A stretch of DNA of 32,963 nucleotides, taken from positions 1 through 32,963 of the forward strand of contig JAEWHK010000075.1 of NCBI GenBank assembly GCA_023387815.1, read 5' to 3'. This DNA is from Pseudomonadota bacterium (GTDB lineage: Bacteria; Pseudomonadota; Gammaproteobacteria; Burkholderiales; Burkholderiaceae_B). Below, piece after piece: positions 17,717 through 24,926 of the stretch; the first letter of the stretch is position 1, and every line of letters starts with the position of its first letter. The translations under genes and the position numbers were made by a program. The notes under the pieces are model-generated. The model was given only the letters and a program-made list of their open reading frames with translations. It was not told the origin of the DNA and searched no databases.

Positions 17717-18592
17717 TCAGCGTCCCGCTGTTGCGGCCTGAATTGCCTCCTTGCTGTCAAACCAGTTCAGCACGGCGTCCAGGCCCGAGTAGTTGATGCG
17801 AAAGGCCGCTGCTTCCTGCAGGATGGGCTTGGCCCGGTATGCCACCGAGTATCCTGCGTTGGACAGTAACTTCAGGTCATTGGAACCATCACCCATGGCA
17901 ATACATTGATCGGGCGTGGCGTTCAGTTCCTGTGCAAGTGCCTTCAGGGCGCTGGCTTTGCGATCTCCATCAACAATGTCACCGACCACGTCGCCGGTGA
18001 GTTTGCCGTCACGGACTTCCAGTACGTTGGCGTGCGTGCTGTCCAGACCCAGCCGTTCTCGCAGTCTTTCGGTAAAGAAGGTGAAGCCGCCAGATACCAC
18101 CATGACGTGCAGACCCGCAGCCTTCACGCTTCGAATCAGCTTTTCTGCACCGGTATTCAGTTGCAAACGCTCTTCGTAGACGCGCAGCAGATCGGCTTCG
18201 TCTACGCCTTTGAGCAGGGCAACCCGGCGCCTCAGGCTTTCGCTGAAATCCTTGATTTCGCCACGCATGGCAGCCTCGGTAATGGCAGACACCTCTGCTT
18301 TTTTGCCAACGGCATCGGCAATTTCATCGATGCATTCAATGTTGATCAGCGTCGAATCCATGTCCATGGCAAGAATCTTCATGTCACTCAGCGGTTTGAT
18401 GGTGTCCAATGCGGCGATGTCCACGCGTTTGGCGGCGGCCCAGCTCTGCAGTTCGGGCAGGGCAGTTTCGTCGATCTCCTCCAGCCGCAGGGCGCAGGCG
18501 TTAAGTGGAGTGATTCGGTTGGCGCTGGCCAGAGCGGCAGCCTGTTCGACCAGATCATGGCGGATGCCGGGGGCTTGGAGTACGAGATACAT
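17717..18592 (-). CDS. serB: Phosphoserine phosphatase
   Basis: SerB removes phosphate from phosphoserine in the last step of serine synthesis in the cytoplasm. It is a HAD-superfamily enzyme. D77 and D79 in AMDMDSTLIN are the nucleophile and acid/base, the SGGF segment gives the motif II serine region, and GDGSND (234-239) binds magnesium. Residues 1-70 form a small regulatory-type N-terminal domain, usual for this class. The 291-residue length is typical. It is transcribed behind mfd with a 45-base gap and likely shares its transcript. Confidence 0.94.
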   Translation of the reverse strand: MYLVLQAPGIRHDLVEQAAALASANRITPLNACALRLEEIDETALPELQSWAAAKRVDIAALDTIKPLSDMKILAMDMDSTLINIECIDEIADAVGKKAEVSAITEAAMRGEIKDFSESLRRRVALLKGVDEADLLRVYEERLQLNTGAEKLIRSVKAAGLHVMVVSGGFTFFTERLRERLGLDSTHANVLEVRDGKLTGDVVGDIVDGDRKASALKALAQELNATPDQCIAMGDGSNDLKLLSNAGYSVAYRAKPILQEAAAFRINYSGLDAVLNWFDSKEAIQAATAGR

Positions 18593-18637
18593 GATGAGTA
18601 GTGTCCGGGAATTCGAATGGTCAGAAGTGTGTGTGTT

Positions 18638-21600
18638 TTATTTGGCCGCCAGGGTTTTGAGCAGCACGCGAATGGCATCAATGCGTCGGTTGATATCGGG
18701 CATATTGTTCAGTTCAATGCGCAGCTTGTCAGCGCCCGAGAAGCGGATATGTTTCTGCTTCTGCACCAGTTCGATCATCTTCAATGGATCGGCATTGGTT
18801 TTGGGGCCGAACACCAGCAGCGCCTGTTCATCACTGATATCAACCTTGATGATGCCCAGCGCTTCGGCAAGAATCCGCAAGCGGTGAGTGGCCATGAGCA
18901 TGCGCGCGGGTTCGGGCATTTTGCCGAAACGGTCGGTCAGCGCTTCCTGTATGGCCAGCAGATCATCTTCGGTTTTGGCGTGCGCCAGCTGCTTGTACAG
19001 CGAGAGGCGCGCATGGATATCGGTACAGTAATCGGCCGGAAGCAGGGCAGAGGTGTGAAGCTTGACCTCACAGACAGCGTTGAATGGCGTTTCCAGATCG
19101 GGTTCTTCACCGGCTTTCAAAGCGCGGACTGCTTCATTGAGCAGATCGCTGTACATGGTGAAACCGATTTCATTGATATTGCCCGACTGCGATTCACCCA
19201 GGACTTCTCCCGTGCCGCGTATTTCCAGATCATGCATGGCCAGAAAGAAACCGGATCCCAGTTCTTCCATGGACTGGATGGCTTCAAGCCGCTTGCGTGC
19301 ATTGCTGGTGATGGCATCTTCACCGGGTGTGAGCAGATACGCATAAGCCTGGTGGTGCGAGCGTCCAACCCGGCCCCGCAGCTGATGCAATTGCGCCAGC
19401 CCCAGGCGGTCTGCACGGTGGATAATAATCGTGTTGGCACTGGGTACGTCAATCCCCGTTTCGATGATGGTCGTACACAGAAGAATGTTGAAGCGCTGCT
19501 GATAGAAGCCTTTCATGATCTCTTCCAGCTCGCGTTCCGGCATCTGGCCATGCGCTACGGCAATCCGCGCTTCAGGCAGAAGTTCTTCAAGACGCGCACG
19601 GCGATTCTGGATGGTATCCACTTCATTATGCAGGAAATAAACCTGGCCGCCGCGCTTGAGTTCGCGCAATGCGGCTTCCCGGATGGTACTGCCGTCCTCA
19701 CGCCTCACAAAGGTTTTGATGGCCAGACGCTTTTGAGGGGCCGTGGCAATCACAGAGAAGTCGCGAATGCCTTCCAGGGACATACCCAGGGTACGCGGGA
19801 TGGGTGTGGCTGTCAGCGTCAGAATGTCGACTTCGGAGCGCAGGGCTTTGAGCGCTTCTTTCTGACGTACGCCAAAGCGGTGTTCTTCGTCGATAATAAC
19901 CAGACCCAGTCGTTTGAATTTGACTTCCCTGCCCAGCAGCTTGTGCGTGCCAATCACAATGTCCACTGTGCCGTCTTCCAGGCCTTGCAATGCAGCCTTG
20001 ACTTCCTTGGTACTGCGAAACCGTGAGAGTTCGGCCACGCGTACGGGCCAGTCGGCAAAGCGGTCGGCAAACGTCTGTGCATGCTGTTCTGCCAACAGCG
20101 TCGTTGGACAGAGCAGCGCAACCTGTTTGCCATTGGCCACGCACAGAAAGGCAGCGCGCAGCGCCACCTCTGTCTTGCCGAAGCCCACGTCGCCACAGAC
20201 GAGCCGGTCCATGGGTTTGCCGGATGTCATATCGCCAATGACGGCGTCGATGGCTGCCTGCTGGTCGGCGGTTTCTTCAAAACCAAAGCCTTCCACAAAC
20301 GTCTGGTAATCAGAGAAGGGCAGCTTGAAAGAAAATCCATCGCGCGCGGCGCGCAGCGCATAAAGCGCCAGCAGTTCAGCGGCCGCATCGCGTATCTGTT
20401 TGGCAGCGCGCTTGCGTGCCCGATCCCATTGACCCGAGCCAAGCTGGTGCAGTGGCGCCTGTTCGGGATCGGTGCCACTATATCGGGATATGACGTGCAG
20501 CTGCGATACCGGCACATACAGCGTGCTGTTGCCTGAATATTGCAGATGTAATAGTTCGATGTCGCCTTCGCCCAGGTCCATGGTGACCAGACCATGATAA
20601 CGACCAATGCCATACTGCATGTGGACCACCGGGTCGCCTTCACGCAGTTCTGACAGATCGCGCACCATGGCATCGACATTGCTGGCGTGCTCCTGCTTTT
20701 TACGCCGCCGCTGGGCAATGGAGGCCGATCCCGGATACAGATCATTTTCCGTTACCAGACACAGTCCACGGTCGCGGATGATGAAACCCGTGTGAACCGG
20801 CGCGATGGCAATGCCACAGTCAATATCCGAGGCGATGAAATCCTGGATATTGTCAAACGCGGCACTGGGTTCCAGAGACTGCTCGCGCAACAGCTGCAAC
20901 AGGGTTTCGCGGCGGCCGGCAGAGTCTGCACATAACAGCAGGCGCTGTTCTCCTTTATCCAGCCAGTTGCGAAGGCGCTGGAAAGGATCGTCATTGCGCC
21001 GGAGCACGGCGATGTCGGGTGCGGGTGAAAATTCGGTGTTTTGCGCTTTTTCGTCCAGGTGCAAACGGGCAAACGCTTTCAGATGGACAAAAAACTGCTC
21101 ATCCGACAAAAACAGATGTTCGGGATCCAGCACAGGACGCTCGCGGTCATTTTTCAGAAACCGATAGCGGCTGCGCGTGTCTTCGAAGAAGCGCTGAATG
21201 GCTTCTTCGATATTACCCAGCGTGATGGTGATTGTTTCGGGTCGCAGATAGTCAAAGAGCGTCGCCGTTTCATCAAAGAAGAGAGGCAGATAATATTCGA
21301 TACCGGCAAAGGCAATACCGTTTCCGACATCCTTGTAGGGCAGGGCGCGTGACGGATCGCCTTCAAACAGTTCGCGAAAGCGCGAACGAAAGTGATTGCG
21401 CGCCTCCTCGTCCATGGGAAATTCCCGTCCGGGCAACAGCTCGACTTCATTGACCGGATACAGGCTGCGCTGCGTATCCAGGTCGAAGCTGCGAATGGAT
21501 TCGATTTCATCGTCGAAAAGATCAATTCGATAGGGCAGGACAGAACCCATGGGGAACAGATCAATCAATCCGCCGCGTATGCAAAACTCACCCGGTGCTG

Positions 21601-22078
21601 CAACCTGGGAGACGTGTGCATAGTTGGCCAGGGTGAGCTGATCACGCAAGGCACTTTCATCCAGTTTGTCGCCTTTTTTGAAGGCAAAGGAATAGGCGGC
21701 CAGAAACGATGTGGGAGCGAGACGATACAGCGCCGTGGTGACGGGCACAGTGAGCACATCGACTTTGCCCAGCATCAGCGCCGAGAGGGTTTTGAGCCTT
21801 TCCGAGATCAGGTCCTGGTGCGGGGAGAAACCGTCGTAGGGCAGGGTCTCCCAGTCCGGAAACTGGCGCACACGCAGTGTCGGATCAAACAGCACCACCT
21901 CATCATGCAGGCGCTGTGCCTGCAGGGGATCCGCGCAAAGCAGCACAAGGGGCCGGCCGGCGGACCGGGCCAGCGCGGCGGACAACCAGGCATCTGCCGA
22001 GCCCGGCGGGCGCGGATAGCTGTAGCGTTGGCCGGGTTTGAGCGCGTTTTGAAGCGTGGAGAGAGTGGAGTTTGACAC
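18638..22078 (-). CDS. mfd: Transcription-repair coupling factor Mfd
   Basis: Mfd releases RNA polymerase stalled at DNA lesions and recruits UvrA for excision repair. The 1146-residue protein shows the UvrB-like N-terminal module, the RNA-polymerase-interaction domain around residues 480-550 (GDPVVHMQYGIGRYHGL), then a RecG-like helicase. Walker A is GDVGFGKT (629-636) and the DEEH box is 730-733. Motif VI reads QLRGRVGRSHHQAYAY, followed by the C-terminal TRCF domain. It begins with GTG at 22078 without a strong ribosome site. It is divergent from ispD and upstream of serB. Confidence 0.96.
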   Translation of the reverse strand: MSNSTLSTLQNALKPGQRYSYPRPPGSADAWLSAALARSAGRPLVLLCADPLQAQRLHDEVVLFDPTLRVRQFPDWETLPYDGFSPHQDLISERLKTLSALMLGKVDVLTVPVTTALYRLAPTSFLAAYSFAFKKGDKLDESALRDQLTLANYAHVSQVAAPGEFCIRGGLIDLFPMGSVLPYRIDLFDDEIESIRSFDLDTQRSLYPVNEVELLPGREFPMDEEARNHFRSRFRELFEGDPSRALPYKDVGNGIAFAGIEYYLPLFFDETATLFDYLRPETITITLGNIEEAIQRFFEDTRSRYRFLKNDRERPVLDPEHLFLSDEQFFVHLKAFARLHLDEKAQNTEFSPAPDIAVLRRNDDPFQRLRNWLDKGEQRLLLCADSAGRRETLLQLLREQSLEPSAAFDNIQDFIASDIDCGIAIAPVHTGFIIRDRGLCLVTENDLYPGSASIAQRRRKKQEHASNVDAMVRDLSELREGDPVVHMQYGIGRYHGLVTMDLGEGDIELLHLQYSGNSTLYVPVSQLHVISRYSGTDPEQAPLHQLGSGQWDRARKRAAKQIRDAAAELLALYALRAARDGFSFKLPFSDYQTFVEGFGFEETADQQAAIDAVIGDMTSGKPMDRLVCGDVGFGKTEVALRAAFLCVANGKQVALLCPTTLLAEQHAQTFADRFADWPVRVAELSRFRSTKEVKAALQGLEDGTVDIVIGTHKLLGREVKFKRLGLVIIDEEHRFGVRQKEALKALRSEVDILTLTATPIPRTLGMSLEGIRDFSVIATAPQKRLAIKTFVRREDGSTIREAALRELKRGGQVYFLHNEVDTIQNRRARLEELLPEARIAVAHGQMPERELEEIMKGFYQQRFNILLCTTIIETGIDVPSANTIIIHRADRLGLAQLHQLRGRVGRSHHQAYAYLLTPGEDAITSNARKRLEAIQSMEELGSGFFLAMHDLEIRGTGEVLGESQSGNINEIGFTMYSDLLNEAVRALKAGEEPDLETPFNAVCEVKLHTSALLPADYCTDIHARLSLYKQLAHAKTEDDLLAIQEALTDRFGKMPEPARMLMATHRLRILAEALGIIKVDISDEQALLVFGPKTNADPLKMIELVQKQKHIRFSGADKLRIELNNMPDINRRIDAIRVLLKTLAAK

Positions 22079-22329
22079 GGGGGCAGAAGCAGAGGATCGA
22101 ATCTGTTCATTTTATCAGATACGGTCTGCCTGCCGACTCAAGGGACACATCGGCGCAGCCGGCGCTTCGCTCGCCGGTAAAGTGGTTCGGCCTTCGCTGG
22201 GTAGCCGTCTGGCGCGTCAGCAGAGGCATGGCCGCCAGCTGCCGTTTTGTCACAGACAGCCGTGATATGATCTGCTCTGTTCAATATGATGATTGCGAGT
22301 CGTTTGCCGGTTTTACCGGCCGCTTTTTT
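22079..22329. other. Divergent intergenic region mfd / ispD
   Basis: These 251 bases must hold the promoters for both mfd and ispD, but no confident -35/-10 pair was found. An inverted repeat CCGGCG-N7-CGCCGG lies at 22159-22177. A frame open from 22072 into ispD reads through the region but carries no conserved sequence before the IspD start. Confidence 0.4.
22306..22329 (+). terminator. Terminator-like hairpin abutting the ispD start codon
   Basis: GCCGGT (22306-22311), a TTT loop and ACCGGC (22315-22320) form a perfect six-base stem, followed by CGC and six Ts (22324-22329) that end immediately before the ispD ATG. The form is that of an intrinsic terminator or attenuator. It leaves no room for a normal ribosome site. 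Confidence 0.6.
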
Positions 22330-23031
22330 ATGTCAGATCCTATTTTTGCGATTATTCCCGCGGGTGGCGTCGGGGCGCGCGCGCTCACTGGCGACCGCCA
22401 GATCCCCAAGCAATATTGCCCTATCAATGGCATCCCCATGCTGCAGCTGGCCGTCCAGGCCCTGCAACGAGATTCGCGTGTGGCGGCCGTCCATATCGGT
22501 GTAACGGCAGAGGATACCTGGATCGGAACGCTCGAGTTCGGCGACAACGTACATATTCACCGCACTGCTGGCGCAACAAGGGCCCTGACGGTGAGTGCCA
22601 CCCTTGAAGCAGCGCTGGACCATCATGGTGATCAGGGCTGGGCGCTGGTGCATGATGCAGCGCGGCCGGGTCTGCAGCCTGAATCGCTCACAGCACTGAT
22701 CGATGCCTGTCTGCAACAGAATAAAGGCGGCCTGTTGGCGATGCCAGTACCGGATACGGTCAAACGTGCTCAGGTCGATGATCAACAGCAGGTCTGTGTC
22801 GGGCAGACCGTGAGCCGTGAAGGACTCTGGCTGGCTCAGACGCCGCAACTGTTTCCGGCAAAGGCTCTGCTGCAGGCACTGACCGCAGCGTTGCGTGAGG
22901 GGTTGGATATTACCGATGAAGCATCGGCGATGGAAGCTGCCGGCTGCCGACCACTGCTGATACCAGGCACGGCACACAATATGAAAGTGACCTGGCCGGC
23001 AGATTTTGCCATGGTGGAAAAATGGCTATGA
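22330..23031 (+). CDS. ispD: 2-C-methyl-D-erythritol 4-phosphate cytidylyltransferase
   Basis: IspD couples CTP to methylerythritol phosphate in the MEP isoprenoid pathway. The N-terminal nucleotide-binding signature IPAGGVGARALTGDRQIPKQY is present with R17 and K27, residues that contact the CTP phosphates. LVHDAARPG and the C-terminal DEASAMEAAG motif also match. The ATG at 22330 gives 233 residues, the usual length, but lacks a Shine-Dalgarno sequence; an in-frame ATG at 22267 would add 21 unconserved residues. ispF follows after 19 bases, giving two steps of one pathway in one operon. Confidence 0.94.
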   Translation: MSDPIFAIIPAGGVGARALTGDRQIPKQYCPINGIPMLQLAVQALQRDSRVAAVHIGVTAEDTWIGTLEFGDNVHIHRTAGATRALTVSATLEAALDHHGDQGWALVHDAARPGLQPESLTALIDACLQQNKGGLLAMPVPDTVKRAQVDDQQQVCVGQTVSREGLWLAQTPQLFPAKALLQALTAALREGLDITDEASAMEAAGCRPLLIPGTAHNMKVTWPADFAMVEKWL

Positions 23032-23050
23032 TTTTCAGGAGAATACAGAG

Positions 23051-23536
23051 ATGACTATCGGCTTGCGGGTCGGACAGGGTTTTGATGTCCATGCGCTGCA
23101 GGAGGGCAGGCCACTGATTCTGGGTGGCGTGACCATCCCGCATACCCATGGACTGCTCGGACATTCAGACGCCGATGCGCTGTTGCACGCGATCACGGAT
23201 GCCGTGCTGGGTGCTGCGGGGCTGGGAGACATCGGCCGGCTGTTTCCGGATACCGATCCGACTTTTAAGGGAGCCGACAGTCGTGTGCTATTGCGTGAAG
23301 CTTATCGCCGGGTTCGCGCAGCGGGCTGGTCCGTGGTCAATATCGATGCCACCATTCACGCACAGGCGCCGAAAATTATGCCTTATGCTGCCGCCATGGT
23401 GAGCAATATTGCGGCCGATCTTGAGATCGATAACGATTGTGTGAATGTCAAAGGCAAGACGAACGAACACCTTGGCTATCTGGGTCGCAAGGAAGGCATC
23501 GCCGCCACCGCTGTGGCGCTGCTGGCCAAACAATAA
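23051..23536 (+). CDS. ispF: 2-C-methyl-D-erythritol 2,4-cyclodiphosphate synthase
   Basis: IspF is a trimeric zinc enzyme that cyclises CDP-methylerythritol phosphate, releasing CMP, in the MEP pathway. The metal ligands D12, H14 and H46 are visible in GFDVH and GHSDADALLH, together with the loop LGDIGRLFPDTDP and the C-terminal KTNEHLGYLGRKEGIAA. The ATG at 23051 gives 161 residues and has a good AGGAGA ribosome site; the longer frame begins inside ispD. No T-tailed terminator follows on the plus strand. Confidence 0.96.
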   Translation: MTIGLRVGQGFDVHALQEGRPLILGGVTIPHTHGLLGHSDADALLHAITDAVLGAAGLGDIGRLFPDTDPTFKGADSRVLLREAYRRVRAAGWSVVNIDATIHAQAPKIMPYAAAMVSNIAADLEIDNDCVNVKGKTNEHLGYLGRKEGIAATAVALLAKQ

Positions 23537-23555
23537 GGCCAAAAGCTCAGGGCAT

Positions 23556-23580
23556 AAAAAAACCGCGACCATTGTCGCGG
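23556..23580 (-). terminator. Rho-independent terminator of the ahpC-ahpD unit
   Basis: CCGCGAC (23563-23569) and GTCGCGG (23574-23580) form a perfect seven-base stem with a four-base loop. On the minus strand the stem is followed by seven Ts (A run at 23556-23562), so it ends the transcript arriving from ahpD. Confidence 0.88.
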
Positions 23581-23636
23581 CTGGGACTGGAGGCGGCCTG
23601 GTTTCAGGTCCGCCCTCGTGCTTGTATCAGCGAGAC

Positions 23637-24155
23637 TTATTTACCTGCTGCAGTCAGGGCCAGCGCTGCCGCATTCACGACAGATGCAATCCGACCTGCG
23701 TCACGCAGTTGCTCGACGGTAAAGCCTGCTTTTTTGAGATTGTCAAAATGCGACTTCACGCAGAAATGGCATTTACCAACAATGGATGCGGCCAGGGCGA
23801 ACAGTTCAAAACGATCCTGCTCGATACCGCCATGCGACGCATAGGCATTCATCCGCAGCATGGGAGGCAGTGACTTGAGCTGAGCATCGCCCGTCATTTC
23901 CACGTACGGATACCATACGTTGTTCATGCCCATGAGCGCGGCTGCTGTCAGTGCGCCGTTGGCATCTTCCTCGGACAGCCCGGACTTGAACTGCTCAATC
24001 AGGAAGCTGTTTTTGGCAGCATAAGCGGCAGCCAGTGCTGCGCCGACAGCATCGGCTGGTTTGAGCGAGGAGCGGGCAATGGTGCCATCCAGATTCAGAC
24101 GAATGTCCTTTGCCCAGTCGGGCACTTCATTCTTAATCGCTGTGAGAAATTCCAT
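23637..24155 (-). CDS. ahpD: Alkyl hydroperoxidase AhpD
   Basis: AhpD is an all-helical, CxxC-containing protein that, as known from Mycobacterium tuberculosis, re-reduces AhpC and has weak peroxidase activity of its own. The 172-residue product has the redox motif C129-H-F-C132 and the nearby H136, matching the AhpD proton-relay arrangement. ahpC lies immediately upstream on the same strand. The leader AGGAAAAAG before its ATG closely resembles that of ahpC. A terminator hairpin between the two genes probably lowers ahpD expression relative to ahpC. Confidence 0.94.
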   Translation of the reverse strand: MEFLTAIKNEVPDWAKDIRLNLDGTIARSSLKPADAVGAALAAAYAAKNSFLIEQFKSGLSEEDANGALTAAALMGMNNVWYPYVEMTGDAQLKSLPPMLRMNAYASHGGIEQDRFELFALAASIVGKCHFCVKSHFDNLKKAGFTVEQLRDAGRIASVVNAAALALTAAGK

Positions 24156-24180
24156 CGCTTTTTCCTATTGAAGAGGGGAG

Positions 24181-24202
24181 AAAAAACCCGGCGAACCGGG
24201 TT
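24181..24202 (-). terminator. Intergenic terminator/attenuator between ahpC and ahpD
   Basis: On the minus strand AACCCGG, a TTCG tetraloop and CCGGGTT form a perfect seven-base stem followed by four Ts. It lies between the ahpC stop and the ahpD start, about 25 bases before the latter. Partial read-through would set the AhpC to AhpD ratio. Confidence 0.82.
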
Positions 24203-24210
24203 AGCAGAAC

Positions 24211-24759
24211 TTACAGTGTGTCGCCGCCGGCAGCGCGGTTGCAAGGGCACAGTTCGTCTGTCTGCAGACCGTCCAGAATACGCAGGACTTCTTCAGGATT
24301 ACGTCCGACGTTCAGGTTGTTCACTGAAACGTGCTGGATGACATTGTCTGGATCGACGATGAAAGTGGCACGCAGGGCAACGCCTTCATTGCGCTCACGC
24401 ACACCCAGCTGATCGATCAGAGAACCGGTGGAATCAGCAAAAGAATAGTGACCCAGTTTGTTCAGATCAGGGTGCTCACGGCGCCAAGCCAGTTTGCAGA
24501 ATTCGTTGTCAACAGAGCCACCCATCAGGACAGCGTCACGGTCTTCAAAATCCTGGGCCAGGTTGTTAAAGCCAACAATCTCGGTAGGGCATACGAATGT
24601 GAAATCTTTTGGATAGAAGTAGATCACTTTCCATTTGCCTGGGAAGGAAGATTCTGTGATGTCTTCGAAAGCAGAGACGCCATTTTCTTCATGATTGTTG
24701 AAGCCAGGTTTCACACCCACAACTTTGAACGATTCGAGCTTTTCGCCAACTGTTTTCAT
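24211..24759 (-). CDS. ahpC: Alkyl hydroperoxide reductase / peroxiredoxin AhpC
   Basis: AhpC reduces hydrogen peroxide and organic peroxides. The peroxidatic cysteine is C57 in FVCPTE. Two C-terminal cysteines, C171 and C173 (ELCPCNR), act in resolution; this CxC tail is as in the mycobacterial AhpC that pairs with AhpD. The 182-residue length matches. The ATG at 24759 was chosen for its AGGAAAAG ribosome site and the conserved MKTVGEKLE start; the open frame runs 42 codons further upstream without conservation. A structured leader of about 130 bases precedes it. Confidence 0.95.
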   Translation of the reverse strand: MKTVGEKLESFKVVGVKPGFNNHEENGVSAFEDITESSFPGKWKVIYFYPKDFTFVCPTEIVGFNNLAQDFEDRDAVLMGGSVDNEFCKLAWRREHPDLNKLGHYSFADSTGSLIDQLGVRERNEGVALRATFIVDPDNVIQHVSVNNLNVGRNPEEVLRILDGLQTDELCPCNRAAGGDTL

Positions 24760-24791
24760 AACTTTTCCTATATAAGAGATTGACCAATCGA

Positions 24792-24853
24792 CCCGGTGCA
24801 CCGGGCTTGCCATAGACCGCCCCTGACGGGGCAGAAGTGAGACAAGGGCGGTC
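24792..24853 (-). promoter_or_regulatory. Structured ahpC leader with competing hairpins
   Basis: Within the probable ahpC 5' leader there is a 14-base palindrome CCCGGTGCACCGGG (24792-24805), a hairpin GCCCC-GTCA-GGGGC (24819-24832) and a longer inverted repeat GACCGCCC/GGGCGGTC (24846-24853 with 24815-24822). The last two share bases and cannot form together. Confidence 0.5.
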
Positions 24854-24898
24854 CTGAAATGCAAAACCAGCACCCGTCTCAACAAAGCAGGTACTGAT

Positions 24899-24926
24899 AT
24901 TCTACACTATCAAGGTTGGCTGTCTA
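24899..24926 (-). promoter_or_regulatory. Candidate ahpC promoter inside the 3' end of risS
   Basis: On the minus strand TAGACA (24921-24926) and TAGAAT (24899-24904), each with one mismatch to consensus, are separated by 16 bases. The -35 element and most of the spacer lie in the last codons of risS. This would give ahpC its own promoter and a leader of about 130 bases. Confidence 0.5.

Noticed and set aside
18617..20026. A 469-codon open frame on the plus strand opposite mfd
   Set aside because: It lies wholly antisense to conserved Mfd helicase motifs, and its translation matches no family. High-GC-third-position genes often produce such antisense frames.
22072..22329. In-frame N-terminal extension of IspD starting at 22072
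   Set aside because: The added 86 residues are not conserved and overlap the mfd start. IspD proteins start shortly before the nucleotide-binding glycine loop.
24895..24915. OxyR box at the ahpC promoter
   Set aside because: Only one ATAG-N7-TATC-like half was seen, overlapping the promoter spacer; the second half needed for an OxyR site was not found.
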